Source: Salinibacter grassmerensis (GTDB lineage Bacteria; Bacteroidota; Rhodothermia; Rhodothermales; Salinibacteraceae). Taken from it: a DNA stretch of 64,000 nucleotides. Both the position numbers and the translations under genes were made by a program. The notes under the pieces are model-generated. The model was given only the letters and a program-made list of their open reading frames with translations, had not been told where the DNA came from and did not search any database. Within the stretch, counting starts at the first letter, position 1; each line of letters starts with the position of its first letter. Shown here piece by piece: positions 24,827 through 35,109 of this stretch. Location: NCBI RefSeq assembly GCF_947077765.1, contig NZ_CAMTTF010000001.1:346818-410817 (forward strand). Reading direction: 5' to 3'.

Positions 24827-25942
24827 TCAGATCTGGAGAACGGCGGCGGCCCAGTCGATGACGGCGTTGGCGAAGACGATGAGGAGGATGCCGGTGACGA
24901 CGGCGGACGTCGTGGCCTGTCCCACCGCCGAGGCGTCGTCGCCGGTCTGTAGCCCCCGCATGCACCCGGCGAGGCCAATGATGCCGCCGTACACGACGGC
25001 CTTGAAGAGGCCCACGAGGGCGTCGGACAGCACGACCGGCTCCAAGAGGCCCGTAAGGAACTGCGTGGTGCTGAGGTCCAGCATGGTGACGGCCACGCCC
25101 ATGCCACCGACGATGCCCAGCGCGTCGGCGTAGAGGGTGAGCATCGGCAGGGCCAGCACCACCGCTAGGATGCGGGGGGTCACCAGAAAGTCGATCGGCG
25201 AAATGCCGAACGTTTCCAGCGCGTCGATCTCCTCGTTCACCTGCATGCTCCCGAGCTCGGCGGCGAACGCGGCCCCAGTGCGCCCCGTCATGATGATGGC
25301 GGTCATGAGGGCGCCCAACTCCCGCAGCATGCCGTAGCTGACGAGGTAGGAGACGAAGTAGTCCGCCCCGAACCGCTGGAGCACCACGGCCCCCAGAAAC
25401 GCGATGATAAGGCCCACGAGGAGGCTGATGACCGTGACGATGGGCAGGGCCGACGCTGTGCTCTCCTGCAGGGCCACGCCGAACGTGCGCCAGCGCATCC
25501 GCCCACGCCCCGTGAGGACGGCGCCCACACTGCGGACGGCCCGTCCAAGGAAGGTGACGAGCGCGTGCGCCTCGTCGTACAGGTCCAGCCCCCGGTGGCC
25601 GAGGCGAGCGAGCAGAGACGAGTCCTCCGCCTCCGGCGTCGTGTCCTCCTCCGGCACGGCCTGCGAGAGGGAAACGAGCCGTTCAAGGGCGGTGGGGAGC
25701 GTGTCGGTCCGGACGTCCAGGTCGTGGGCCCGGCCGTACTCGGCGGCCTCGAAGAGAAAGGCAACGAGGCTGCTGTCCCAGTCGCCCACCCCGGAGGTGT
25801 CGAACGCGACCGTCGTCACCGGACTCGACGGGGCCGCGTTCACCATGACGGCCTGCACGTCGGGCAGGGACCGGTCGAGGGTCCAGTCGCCCATGGGCGC
25901 GAGGACCAGCGTGTCGTCGGTATGGTGCGTCTCGACCTGCAT
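24827..25942 (-). CDS. mlaE: MlaE-like permease with fused N-terminal STAS domain
   Basis: A 371-residue ABC permease. The C-terminal 240 residues are the MlaE domain, with LREIGPVLTA-like LRELGALMTAIIMTGRTGAAFAAELGSM and EEIDALETFGISPIDFLVTPR, and about five helices. The first 100 residues look like a STAS domain (VLAPMGDWTLDRSLPD, then FDTSGVGDWDSSLVAFLF), the fold of MlaB, the cytosolic partner that stabilises MlaF in E. coli. A fused MlaB-MlaE would account for the lack of a separate mlaB in this operon. First gene of the operon; promoter is in the divergent spacer shared with the tricorn protease gene. Confidence 0.9.
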   Translation of the reverse strand: MQVETHHTDDTLVLAPMGDWTLDRSLPDVQAVMVNAAPSSPVTTVAFDTSGVGDWDSSLVAFLFEAAEYGRAHDLDVRTDTLPTALERLVSLSQAVPEEDTTPEAEDSSLLARLGHRGLDLYDEAHALVTFLGRAVRSVGAVLTGRGRMRWRTFGVALQESTASALPIVTVISLLVGLIIAFLGAVVLQRFGADYFVSYLVSYGMLRELGALMTAIIMTGRTGAAFAAELGSMQVNEEIDALETFGISPIDFLVTPRILAVVLALPMLTLYADALGIVGGMGVAVTMLDLSTTQFLTGLLEPVVLSDALVGLFKAVVYGGIIGLAGCMRGLQTGDDASAVGQATTSAVVTGILLIVFANAVIDWAAAVLQI

Positions 25943-26050
25943 CGCGGCAGATCCGGTTCACGAGAGGGCAAAAGCGCCGAACATTCTTAAGATGCTAGGC
26001 GCGAGGCATGAAGGCAACCTCCTTGCATTCTGGCCGTTGCCGCGCCACCT

Positions 26051-26056
26051 TATAAT
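26051..26056 (+). promoter_or_regulatory. Possible -10 element of the tricorn protease gene
   Basis: A perfect TATAAT hexamer in otherwise GC-rich DNA. A TTGCAT lies 22 bases upstream, too far for an ideal spacer, so the upstream box is doubtful. Start of transcription near 26063 would leave too little room for an ATG at 26069 and so favours the ATG at 26099. Confidence 0.35.
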
Positions 26057-26098
26057 ATCGCACCCTCCATGCCCACTTCACACCACACGGACTGTTTC

Positions 26099-29000
26099 AT
26101 GCTGCGCTCCGCCCTTCGCTCCTGTCTCCTCGTTCTCCTCGCGGCGGCTCTGGGGCGCCCCGCGGCGGCCCAGGACGCCACACAGCTCCTCCGCCAGCCC
26201 ACCGTGAGCCAGAGCCACATCGTGTTCGCCCATGCGGGGGAGTTGTGGCGCGTGGGGCACGACGGCGGCGACGCCGAGCGGCTCACCAGCTTCCCCGGCG
26301 TCGCCTCGCACCCGCGCCTCTCGCCGGACGGGGCACACGTGGCGTTTTCCGGAGAATACAACGGGCAGATGGATGTTTACGTGGTACCGGTAGATGGGGG
26401 CACGCCGGAGCGCCTCACCTGGCACCCCGGCACCGACGAGGTGCAGGGGTAGGCGCCGAATGGGGACCGGGTCCTCTTTGCGTCGGGGCGCGACAGCGCC
26501 CCGGCCTCCTACAGCCGCTTCTGGACGGTTTCCACGGCGGGCGGCAAGCCGTCCCCGCTCGCCATCCCCCGCGCCGACGTCGGGCGCTATGGGCCCGAGG
26601 GCGAGCGGATGGTCTACCAGCCCATCGAGCGGTGGCAAAACCACTGGCGCGGCTACCGGGGCGGCCAGACGCATCCGCTTTGGATCATCGACCTCGAGGA
26701 CTACGGCACGACGAACATTCCCTTCGAGGGCGGCATCGACACGCGGCCCCTCTGGGTCGGAGACACCATCTACTTCGTCTCGGACCGCACGGACAGGGTC
26801 CGCAACGTCCACGCCTACGACGTGGAGGGGGACACGGTGCGGGCACTCACCGCCCACACCGACTTCGATGTAAAGACGATGGGCGCTACCGAGAGCACGG
26901 TCGTCTACGAGCAGGGTGGGCGTCTCCACCGGCTCGACCCCGATACGGGAGCGTCGACGCCGCTCGACATCACGGTCCAGGGCGACTATCCGTGGACGCA
27001 GACGCAGTGGAAAGCGGTGGGCGGCGACATCATGACCGCCAATCTATCCCCCACCGGCGTGCGGGCTGTGTTTGGGGCCCGGGGCGAGATCTTTACGGTG
27101 CCCGCGGAGGAGGGAGGCTGGCTCAACCTGTCGGGGACGCCGGCCCAGGCGGACCGCTTTCCCGCCTGGTCGCCGGACGGGGGACAGGTGGCCTGGTTCT
27201 CGGACCGGAGCGGTGAGTATCAACTCATGATCGGCCCTCAGGACGGGCAGGAGGCCCCGCGGGCGATCGACCTTCCGCCGTCGTTCTACTACCGCCCGCA
27301 GTGGTCACCGGACGGGTCGCACCTGCTCTTTACGGACGCCGACCGCAATCTTTGGGTGCTGGAGGTGGAGAGCGAGGAGCTGACGAAGGTCGACTACGAC
27401 CTCTACGCCCATCCGCAGCGCTCGCTGAATCCGGAGTGGTCGCCCGACGGCGACTGGATCGCCTACGCGAAGCGCATGCACAACCAGTTCCGCACCATCC
27501 ACGCCTACTCGTTGGAGGACGATGAGAGCATCGCCCTCACCAACGGCATGGCCGACGCGGTGCATCCGGCCTGGGACAAGAGCGGGGATTACCTCTACTT
27601 CGCGGCCAGCACCGACTACGGCCTCAACACCGGCTGGCTCGACATGAGCTCGTACGAGCGGGAGGCGGAGCGCGGCCTGTACCTCGCGGTGCTCGACGAC
27701 GACACGCCGTCGCCCCTTCTCCCGGAGAGCGACGAGGAGCCCGTTGACAGCAGCGACGACGGCGAGGCCTCGGAAGCGGGCGGCGATGAGGAGGTGGACG
27801 TACAGATTGATACGGCCGGACTCGACCAGCGTATCCTGTCCCTCGACGTACCGGTGAGCACGTACAGTGGCCTCCACGCTGCCACGGAGGGCACCTTGTT
27901 CTTTGGCGAAACGGGGGACGACTCACCGGGCCTACAGATTCATCAGTACCAACTCGACGCGGACGAGGCGCAGCCGTACCTGGGCGGCGTTACGCAGTTT
28001 GCCGTGTCCCACGACGGGCAGAAGGCCCTGTACCAGGCCCGCGGGCAGTGGGGCATCGTCGGGACGGCCGGCAATCCGTCCGTCGGAGACGGCTCGATCG
28101 ACGTATCCGGGCTGGAGATGACGGTCGACCCGACGGCCGAGTGGGCGCAGCTCTTCAATGAAGCCTGGCGCCTCTACCGCGACTACCTCTACGTGGATAA
28201 CTACCACGGGCTCGACTGGAACGAGGTGCGGGGCCTGTATGAGCCCTGGCTGGAGGACGTCCACCACCGGTCCGACCTCAACTACCTGATTGCCAACATG
28301 ATCGGGGAGCTGTCGCTCGGCCACACCTACGTGGGCGGCGGCGACATGCCCGAGATTGACGGGCCGGGCACGGGGCTTCTGGGCGCCGATCTGGAGGCGG
28401 ACCAGGGACGCTACCGCATCGCCCGCATCTACGACGGCGAAAGCTGGAATCCGACCCTCCGCGCCCCGCTTCGCGCGCCGGGCCTCGACGTGGAGAAGGG
28501 CGACTACCTGATTGCCGTGAACGGCACCGACCTGACGGCCGACATGAATCCGTATCGCCTCTTCGAAGGGCAGGTGGGCCGGCAGGTGACGCTCCTCGTG
28601 AACGATGAGCCGGCCCGCGAGGGGGCCCGCGAGGCGACCGTGGTGCCGGTGGGCAACGAGGGGGGACTCCGCACGCAGGCGTGGGTGGAGGAGAACCGCC
28701 GCCGCGTGGAGGAGGCGTCCGACGGGAGGCTGGGGTACGTGTGGGTGCCCAGTACCTCTCAGGCCGGCTACGAGAACTTCAACCGCTACTACTTTTCGCA
28801 GCAGGACCGCGACGGCATCGTCATCGACGAGCGGTTCAACGGCGGCGGCTCGGCGGCCGACTACATGATCGACGTGATGGCGCGCGACCTGCACGGCTTC
28901 TTTAACAACCCCATCGGCGACCGGGACGCGTTCACCACGCCCGGCGCCGGCATCTGGGGCCCCAAGGTCATGGTGACGAACGAGGCGGCCGGCTCCGGGG

Positions 29001-29344
29001 GCGACCTCCTGCCCTACATGTTCAAGCGAGAGGACCTGGGTCCCACCGTGGGACGCACCACGTGGGGCGGCCTCGTGGGCATCTGGGACACGCCGCCGCT
29101 CATCGACGGCGGCTATCTCACTGTACCCCGCGGCGGTTTTTACGACCGGAACGGCGAGTGGGCCGTGGAAAATGAGGGCGTGACGCCCGACATCCAGGTC
29201 GTCCAGCAGCCCCGCGCGGTCATCAACGGGGCCGATCCGCAACTCGACCGGGCCGTGGAGGCCGCCCTGGATCGCCTGCCCGCCGGAGAGCCGGTTCGGC
29301 CCGAGCCAGCCCCGCCCACACCGGCTCCGCGTGGGCAGCGGTAG
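26099..29344 (+). pseudogene. Tricorn-type S41 protease interrupted by an in-frame TAG
   Basis: The reading frame codes for a tricorn-like protease of about 1081 residues: a signal peptide (LLVLLAAALGRPAAAQ), N-terminal WD/TolB-like beta-propeller repeats (WSPDG and similar), a C1 domain, a PDZ domain (about 790-870) and a C-terminal S41 peptidase core with DERFNGGGSAADY and catalytic serine in EAAGSGGDLLP. At codon 118 a TAG (26450-26452) stands in the motif VQG-stop-APNGD, where relatives have VQGW(S/T)PDG. A single G-to-A change from TGG explains it. Before and after the stop the frame and composition are intact over 3.2 kb. The gene may be a recent pseudogene, be read through, or reflect a sequence error; a restart within the frame (for example near 26609) would lack the signal peptide and first blades. 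Confidence 0.85.
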
Positions 29345-29623
29345 GGAGAGACCGAGTGGGACATCCGGTGGAGGCCCCGTGGCGCCGTCGGTGGACCCAC
29401 GAAAGACGAAATGAGGACGTCCCCGGGATCATTGGCGCGGAATCTGATTTATACAAAGTACACAATTGTAAAGGAAATGTATTCCACGGGGCCTTCTGGG
29501 CGTGATTCCCTCGTTCGACCGAAAGCGGACCCTGTAGGATACACGTGATGCATCGGAGGGGAAGGGCCCATCCGGGTGCCTGGCCTCCGACCATGCCTAC
29601 GTGCCACGAGACCCCGCCGAGCC

Positions 29624-30037
29624 ATGCCCGATGCCCACTCGCGTCTTGCAGACAAGGCCGCGCCCGTGACCCAGATCGCCGACGCAACCTACCGTAGCCT
29701 TACGTCGGCCCTGTCCCGGCGGTGTGCCGACCTTTACGATATGGACGTCAGGGTAACCCGCGTCGATGCGGGGCCGCCAATGAAGGTGCGGGTGCACTGC
29801 GAGGACCGGTTCGAGCTGCGTCTCCGAGTCACAGTGGAGCACGTCGGTGGCAACGTGTACGACGTGTTTTGCACGATCGAAGAGGGCGCGTCGTCCCAAC
29901 TCACCTATAGCCGCCCCGAGGGAGCAGACACGCCTCTTCCGCTGTGCCCCCGTCTGGGACAGCGGTTTTCGGCGTTCGTAATGGAAGAATTGGAGCGGCG
30001 ACTTGGGCGCTGGCACCTCTGCAGGGAGGAAGACTAG
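29624..30037 (+). CDS. Hypothetical protein
   Basis: A 137-residue ORF of unknown function. It has no signal peptide or membrane segment. The C-terminal half shows alternating hydrophobic residues (FELRLRVTVEHVGGNVYDVFCTIEEG) suggesting beta strands, and it ends in a charged helix. I do not recognise the family. The ATG at 29624 is the second possible start; an upstream one adds 16 Arg/Pro-rich residues that look like spacer. The TAG stop overlaps the kinase gene's stop by four bases in convergent orientation (CTAG). An open frame of similar length lies on the opposite strand, but this one has the more protein-like composition. Confidence 0.5.
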   Translation: MPDAHSRLADKAAPVTQIADATYRSLTSALSRRCADLYDMDVRVTRVDAGPPMKVRVHCEDRFELRLRVTVEHVGGNVYDVFCTIEEGASSQLTYSRPEGADTPLPLCPRLGQRFSAFVMEELERRLGRWHLCREED

Positions 30038-32886
30038 TTGGCGACGTCGGCCTCCCGTGGGGCGGGGGGGGCACCCAGGTTCGGGAGACGGATGGTGAAG
30101 CAGGTGCCCTCGCCCACGGCCGTATCCACAGCAATGTCGCCGTTCATCTGGTCGACAATCCGTTTCGTCACCGATAGGCCCAGGCCGGTCCCCTCGTACT
30201 CCCGGCTGGTGCCCTCGGACGCCTGCCGGAATGGTTCGAAGAGCGTAGGTACCTGATCGGGATTCATGCCAATGCCTGTGTCCTCAACCTCTAGCACGGC
30301 CGCGTCGTCGGAGGTCCGCGCACGCACCTTCACGTGTCCTCCCTCGGGGGTGTACTTGATCGCGTTCGACACCAGGTTGCGCAGCGCGACCTGTGTGCCG
30401 CCCTCGTCGGCCCGAACCGGGGCCGCGCTCGTGTCGGCGTGAAGATTGACGGACGCCTCTTCGGCCTGGGGGTGGAGCTGAGAGACCATTTCCTCAACCT
30501 GGTCGGCCAGGTCGAAGGCTTCTGGCCGAAGGGCCATTTCTCCGGCCTCCAGCTTCGACAGGTTCAGGACTGCGTTGAGGGTGTCAAGCAGGTGCCGTCC
30601 GCTTTTCTCGATGAGCCCCGCAAAGTGGGGGACGGGCCCCTCGGCGTCCGCGTCCACCTCATTGCCGATCGCCTCGGCGAATCCAATGATGGAGGTCAGG
30701 GGCGTGCGAATCTCGTGGCTCATGTTGGCCAGGAACGCGGACTTCATTTGATTGGCATCCTCCGCTTCTTCTTTTGCCGCGCGCAATTCCTCCGCGCGCT
30801 TCTTCCGCTCAGTAACGTCTCGGGCAGAGACGACCAGTGAGACGACACGACCGGACCGGTCCGTCACGGGGCGAATGTTGCCCGTGACCATCCGCATGTC
30901 ATCGTCCGGATGTGTATGCTCGGCCTCGAACTGGGCATACTCCCCATCGGCGGCCCGCTCAATCTTTTGGCGGATGGTGCGCTGCATGTCCTCGGCCCAC
31001 CACGGTGTTTCCCAGAATAGCTCCCCGAGCACCTCGTCCCGGGACGCCTCAATGTACCCCATGGCGGTGTCATTGACCGCGAGGAAGGTCCCGTCGGGGT
31101 TGAGCAAGCCCGCCAGAATGTTGGGGTCCCCGAAGATGGCCTGGTACCGACGCTCCTTGCGGCGGAGGTCCTGCTCCCGTCTCTTGCGGTCGGTGATGTC
31201 GGTGTGAATGCCCCGCATTCGCTGCGGCGCTCCGTCCGCGCCGTACTCCACCGTCCCGCGGCTCTGGATCCAGCGCTCGGTGCCGTCTCGTTGCGGGACC
31301 CGGAAGTCCGCCTGGTAGCGTTCGTCTGTCTCGAGGGCCTGTTGTACGTGCTGCTCGACTGCCTCCAGGTCGGCCGGATGTACCTGGTCGGTGAAGGCCT
31401 CGTAGGTTCCGGGAAATGTGCCCGGCTCGTAGCCGAAGAGCTGCTCGCAGGCCTCGTCCCAGAAGATGGTGTCGGCGTCGAGGTTCCATTCCCAAAAGCC
31501 CATGTCGGTGGCCTCTAGGGCGAGCTGTAGGCGGGTCGTCAGCTTTTCGAGTTCGCGCTCGTACTCCTTCTCCTCGGTGATATCCGTGTAGATGGCGTAG
31601 AGCTCCGGTGGGCCATCCGCAGGGGCCCGCCCGGCGGCCTGCAATTGAAAGTCGCGAGGCCCCTCCTCAACCGTCCGGTGCACTTCGGTTCGCAGGGACT
31701 TGGCCCCGAGGGTGGAGCGGTCGGTCTGGATTCCGTTCAGGGTGTCGGCCTCCGCCACATCCTCGCCGGAGAGAAGCAGGTCGGCGGCTTTCTGTCCCTC
31801 CGCCGCGGCGGCGTCGATCCCGAAGACCTTCTCGAAGGCCCCGTTCGTGTCGGCAATGTGCGCGCCGTCCTCCTCGATGGTACAGCGCACCACCGGTGTG
31901 GGAAGGCTCTCAAAAAGGGTCTCGAACCGGTCACGCTCGTCCCGGAGGGCCCGTTCAGCCCGTTTTTGCTCGGTGATGTCTAGGATGACGCCGTTGAACG
32001 TCCCCCCTCCGCCCTGCCCCGCCGGGGTCGCCGCACAGAGGAGCCAGAGGCGCTCGCCCGAAGGCGTATCGAAGGGCACTTCCTGCTGCCAGGGGGTTCT
32101 TGTTGCGGCTGCTTCGGCGAGAGAGGCCCGAAACCCCTCGCGGTGAGACGAAGGAATCTGCTCGATGAAGCGGTCGTGGAAGACATCGGGGTCGGCCGGG
32201 AGGCCCAGAAGAGACTCAGCGTGATCGCTGACGAAGTAGGTCCCGTGGGAATCCTCCGGACGGGTGTAGCCCTGAAAAGCCACGCCCGGAATGCTGTGGG
32301 CAAAGCCGCGGAGCTGGTTCTGGGTGGACAGGTGGGTCTGGATGGCGATGCCTTCCACGAGTGCCACCGCGGTGAGGCTCGCCAGCACGGCGCCCGTCTT
32401 GGTCATCGACGCGGGGCCGAGTCCGGCACTGACGGCGCCCAATAGCATCCCGAGTCCCAAAAACCAGAGGACAGGGCCTATTCCCCGGCTGCCGATCGCC
32501 ACCATGCCCGGAAGAATTGCGTATACCAGTAAAAATCCCATGTCGTAGTCCCCGGCAAACCCGTTCAGGCCGGCGACGACGGCGAACCAGACCAGGAAGA
32601 CGTACAATACGCCCCGCAGGCACTGTGGAAAGCGACGACGAACCCAGGCGGACGCGTAGGAGGCCCCGAAGAGACCGACGAATAGTCCAGCCACCCCGAG
32701 CCGTGCTCCCGCCGGGTTGATGGACCCAGAAAGGCTGGTGGCGTCGTAGAGCGCCCCGAGTGCAAGCACGAGGACCGTGCTCAGCAGGCAGAGCAGCCGA
32801 TGGAGCTGAACGGTGGTCTCGGTCGCCGGGGATAGATCTCCGCCGAGAGGGCGAAGCAGCGCGAGGGCTGGGGGCGGAATGTGCAT
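30034..32886 (-). CDS. Membrane-bound multi-PAS sensor histidine kinase
   Basis: A 950-residue kinase. The first 200 residues hold about six hydrophobic helices forming an integral sensor or anchor region without recognisable sensory motif. Four PAS domains follow (about 205-310, 325-440, 455-570, 585-690), each ending in DITE/DITD/DVTE, then HisKA (MSHEIRTPL, H724), the N box NLVSNAIKYTPEG, DTGIGMN and GTGLGLSV. The first two PAS domains closely resemble PAS 2 and 3 of the kinase at 2125-5463, supporting duplication and domain shuffling. An ATG at 32886 is used; a GTG two codons earlier is equally possible. No response regulator is adjacent. A run of eight C codes for part of the Ala/Pro-rich C-terminal tail. 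Confidence 0.92.
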   Translation of the reverse strand: MHIPPPALALLRPLGGDLSPATETTVQLHRLLCLLSTVLVLALGALYDATSLSGSINPAGARLGVAGLFVGLFGASYASAWVRRRFPQCLRGVLYVFLVWFAVVAGLNGFAGDYDMGFLLVYAILPGMVAIGSRGIGPVLWFLGLGMLLGAVSAGLGPASMTKTGAVLASLTAVALVEGIAIQTHLSTQNQLRGFAHSIPGVAFQGYTRPEDSHGTYFVSDHAESLLGLPADPDVFHDRFIEQIPSSHREGFRASLAEAAATRTPWQQEVPFDTPSGERLWLLCAATPAGQGGGGTFNGVILDITEQKRAERALRDERDRFETLFESLPTPVVRCTIEEDGAHIADTNGAFEKVFGIDAAAAEGQKAADLLLSGEDVAEADTLNGIQTDRSTLGAKSLRTEVHRTVEEGPRDFQLQAAGRAPADGPPELYAIYTDITEEKEYERELEKLTTRLQLALEATDMGFWEWNLDADTIFWDEACEQLFGYEPGTFPGTYEAFTDQVHPADLEAVEQHVQQALETDERYQADFRVPQRDGTERWIQSRGTVEYGADGAPQRMRGIHTDITDRKRREQDLRRKERRYQAIFGDPNILAGLLNPDGTFLAVNDTAMGYIEASRDEVLGELFWETPWWAEDMQRTIRQKIERAADGEYAQFEAEHTHPDDDMRMVTGNIRPVTDRSGRVVSLVVSARDVTERKKRAEELRAAKEEAEDANQMKSAFLANMSHEIRTPLTSIIGFAEAIGNEVDADAEGPVPHFAGLIEKSGRHLLDTLNAVLNLSKLEAGEMALRPEAFDLADQVEEMVSQLHPQAEEASVNLHADTSAAPVRADEGGTQVALRNLVSNAIKYTPEGGHVKVRARTSDDAAVLEVEDTGIGMNPDQVPTLFEPFRQASEGTSREYEGTGLGLSVTKRIVDQMNGDIAVDTAVGEGTCFTIRLPNLGAPPAPREADVAN

Positions 32887-33088
32887 AACCACCAGGAGGG
32901 GACGTGGAGGGCGACCGAAGCAGATCGCATGCAGGCACTATGGTGACCACTATCGATATGCAAAAACCATGCGGGGTCTGCGCATGTAGGCGAGCAACCG
33001 GCGGGGCTCGGGCTGCTCAGAACTCGAGGGCGTCGAGAAAAGCGAGGGAGCGTCGGTGAGAACGGGGGTGCCGTGGTGCCCTCCTGAT

Positions 33089-33149
33089 CCCGGAGACCCC
33101 CTCGTGGTTCAATGGAAAGGGCCTGCAGATGAATTAGCGCTGGGGCCAA
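33089..33149. repeat. Long-range inverted repeat downstream of the OmpA gene
   Basis: CCCGGAGACCC (33089-33099) and GGGTCTCGGG (33140-33149) can form a ten-pair stem with one bulged base and a roughly 40-base loop containing a GGCC...GGCC pair. The loop has TGGTTCAATGG, which recalls a tRNA arm, but the 61-base total and missing T arm exclude a normal tRNA. It may be the OmpA terminator without a U tract or part of an RNA element. Confidence 0.35.
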
Positions 33150-33174
33150 GGGTCTCGGGGCCTAGTAACCACTG

Positions 33175-33861
33175 TTACCGGCCGCCGCTGCCTTCCGCCT
33201 GTTGCTGCGCGCGCTCTCGGTACTCCTCGTTGGCGTAGATGGCAACCTCGACGCGCCGGTTTTGCTGACGGCCTGCCTCCGTGTCGTTGGAAGCGACGGG
33301 CTCGGTCTCGCCCCGCCCCACGGACGTCAGGCGGCTCGGATCGACGCCGCGGTCCACCAGATGGCTCGTGGCCGACTCTGCGCGCCGGTCCGATAGCTTC
33401 TGGTTGTATCCTTCGGAGCCTTTCGCGTCCGTGTGGCCCACGACGAGAATCCGAGTCTCCTCAAACTCTTCCATGCTTTCCGCGAACTCTGTAAGGTTTT
33501 GACGGGCCTCGTCACGGAGGGTGGAGGAGTCGAAGTCAAACAGAATGCCGCTGTCGAAGGTCACCTTGATGCCCTCGCCGACCCGCTCCACGTCGGCGTT
33601 GTCGAGTTCCTCGTCGAGTTCCTCGGCCTTGGTGTCCATGCGGTTGCCGATGATGGCCCCGGCCGCGCCGCCCACGGCCGCGCCAATGATCGCCCCCTCA
33701 GCGGTGCCCCCGGCGGCCTTGCCCACGGCCGCCCCGCCGGCTGCCCCGGCGCCTGTCCCGATGATGGCCCCTTTCTGTGTATTGCTCAGTGACGAGCATC
33801 CGCCCAGCAGGAGGGCCGTGATGAGGAGAACCAGTGGTGCGGAGTGACGAACAGACAACAT
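33175..33861 (-). CDS. OmpA-family lipoprotein with glycine zipper
   Basis: A 228-residue outer-membrane-associated lipoprotein. The signal ends in lipobox LLLGGC. Residues about 32-75 form a glycine zipper with GxxxG-like spacing (GTGAGAAGGAAVGKAAGG and repeats), followed by an acidic linker and the C-terminal OmpA peptidoglycan-binding domain (about 105-212) with FDFDSSTL, GHTDAKGSEGYNQKLSDRRA and NRRVEV. The Asp and Arg that contact diaminopimelate in this domain are in the expected places. This architecture matches YiaD-like proteins that tie the outer membrane to peptidoglycan. Confidence 0.93.
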   Translation of the reverse strand: MLSVRHSAPLVLLITALLLGGCSSLSNTQKGAIIGTGAGAAGGAAVGKAAGGTAEGAIIGAAVGGAAGAIIGNRMDTKAEELDEELDNADVERVGEGIKVTFDSGILFDFDSSTLRDEARQNLTEFAESMEEFEETRILVVGHTDAKGSEGYNQKLSDRRAESATSHLVDRGVDPSRLTSVGRGETEPVASNDTEAGRQQNRRVEVAIYANEEYRERAQQQAEGSGGR

Positions 33862-33996
33862 GGGTGTGCGGAAAGGAAAGAAGGGATGACAGAAAGAAGA
33901 GAGAATCGGAATGATGGGTGCCTACAAACGACGGCCCGGACTCGAAGTTGCCGCTGAGCGTTGCCGACGGCTGCGGGGACGCAGACGGACTGTCCC

Positions 33997-34980
33997 TTAC
34001 GCCTCCTGGGGATACGCGACGCCCCACTCCGCGCGGAGGGCATCCATCGTCTGGAGGAGGGCGTGGCTTTCGCCGAGGGGCATCACGGGGCTCTCCGTTC
34101 GCCCCTCGCGGAGGCAGGTCATGACGTGGGCGGCCTCAAACTGGTAGCCGTTTCCCTCGTACGGGCGGGCCCAGGAGGTCGTGGAGCCGTCGCTCCGGGT
34201 CAGCTCAAACGGTGCTCCCTTCCACCACGCCCGCGTGCCCTGAAGGCGCCCCTCCGGGCCGGCAAGCATGCAAGTCCGCCCGGCGTCGGCCCTCAGTGAA
34301 GCCTGCCATATCGCCTGCGGCCCGTCGTCGTAGCGGAAGACGGCGGCGCATTGCTCATCGACGCCGCTTTCGGCGAGAACGGCCGAGGAGGTGACGGCGT
34401 CCGGCGCACCGAACAGATCGAAGGCAAACGCGACGGGGTACACACCAAGGTCCAGGAGCGCCCCGCCGCCGAGGGCGGGGTCGAAGAGACGGTGGTCGGG
34501 GTCGAAGGGCTGCGTCACGCCGATGTCGGCCCGGAGCAGGCGCACGTCGCCAAGGGCACGCTCTTCGTGGACGAGGCGGTGGACGTCGTCCATGACAGGG
34601 AGGAAGCGGGTCCACATCGCCTCCATCAAAAACTGGTCGTGCCGCCGGGCGGTATCGATCAGCTGCTCGGCCTGCGTGGCGTTTAGGGCGAGCGGCTTTT
34701 CGCAGAGCACGGCGTGCCCGGCCTCTAGCGCCATGGTGGCGTGCTTGAGGTGGGCGGAGTGCGGGGTGGCTACGTGAATCACATCGAGGTCCGGGTCGGC
34801 CACGAGGGCCTCGTAGGATCCGTGCCGATGCGGGACGTCGAATGTGTCTCCGAACGTGTCGGCCCGGGCCTGCGCCCGAGAGCCCACGGCGGCCAGCTCC
34901 GCGTTGGGAAGAAGGCCGAGGTCGTCGGCAACGAGACGGGCGATGGTTCCGGTGCCCAGGATGCCCCAGCGGATGGTCAT
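33997..34980 (-). CDS. Gfo/Idh/MocA-family oxidoreductase
   Basis: A 327-residue NAD(P)-dependent dehydrogenase. The N-terminal Rossmann domain starts with GILGTGTIARL, and the family's hallmark EKPLALN lies near residue 95. LLDLGVYPVAFAFDLFG in the second half carries the position used for catalysis by this group. Substrates are typically sugars, inositol, scyllo-inosose or trans-dihydrodiols; nothing here indicates which. It appears monocistronic. Confidence 0.88.
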   Translation of the reverse strand: MTIRWGILGTGTIARLVADDLGLLPNAELAAVGSRAQARADTFGDTFDVPHRHGSYEALVADPDLDVIHVATPHSAHLKHATMALEAGHAVLCEKPLALNATQAEQLIDTARRHDQFLMEAMWTRFLPVMDDVHRLVHEERALGDVRLLRADIGVTQPFDPDHRLFDPALGGGALLDLGVYPVAFAFDLFGAPDAVTSSAVLAESGVDEQCAAVFRYDDGPQAIWQASLRADAGRTCMLAGPEGRLQGTRAWWKGAPFELTRSDGSTTSWARPYEGNGYQFEAAHVMTCLREGRTESPVMPLGESHALLQTMDALRAEWGVAYPQEA

Positions 34981-35109
34981 GTCTCTGGCAGAAGAGGGGA
35001 CGATGAAGTATCGAGGCGATCGGGCCCCGTTGTCTTCGAAGCCGGCACCGGGGCGCCAGGGAAAGACCTTCCTCGCGTCTGGTTCGCTGTCCGCTCACGC
35101 CGGGGGCGT

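Noticed and set aside
24754-25107. A longer mlaF reading frame extending into the mlaE gene
   Set aside because: The extension overlaps the C-terminal coding part of mlaE and lacks family similarity; the GTG at 24753 gives the usual ATPase length.
33090-33149. A tRNA gene, suggested by a seven-base acceptor-like stem and TTCAA
   Set aside because: Only about 61 bases with no T arm or anticodon arm of normal geometry.
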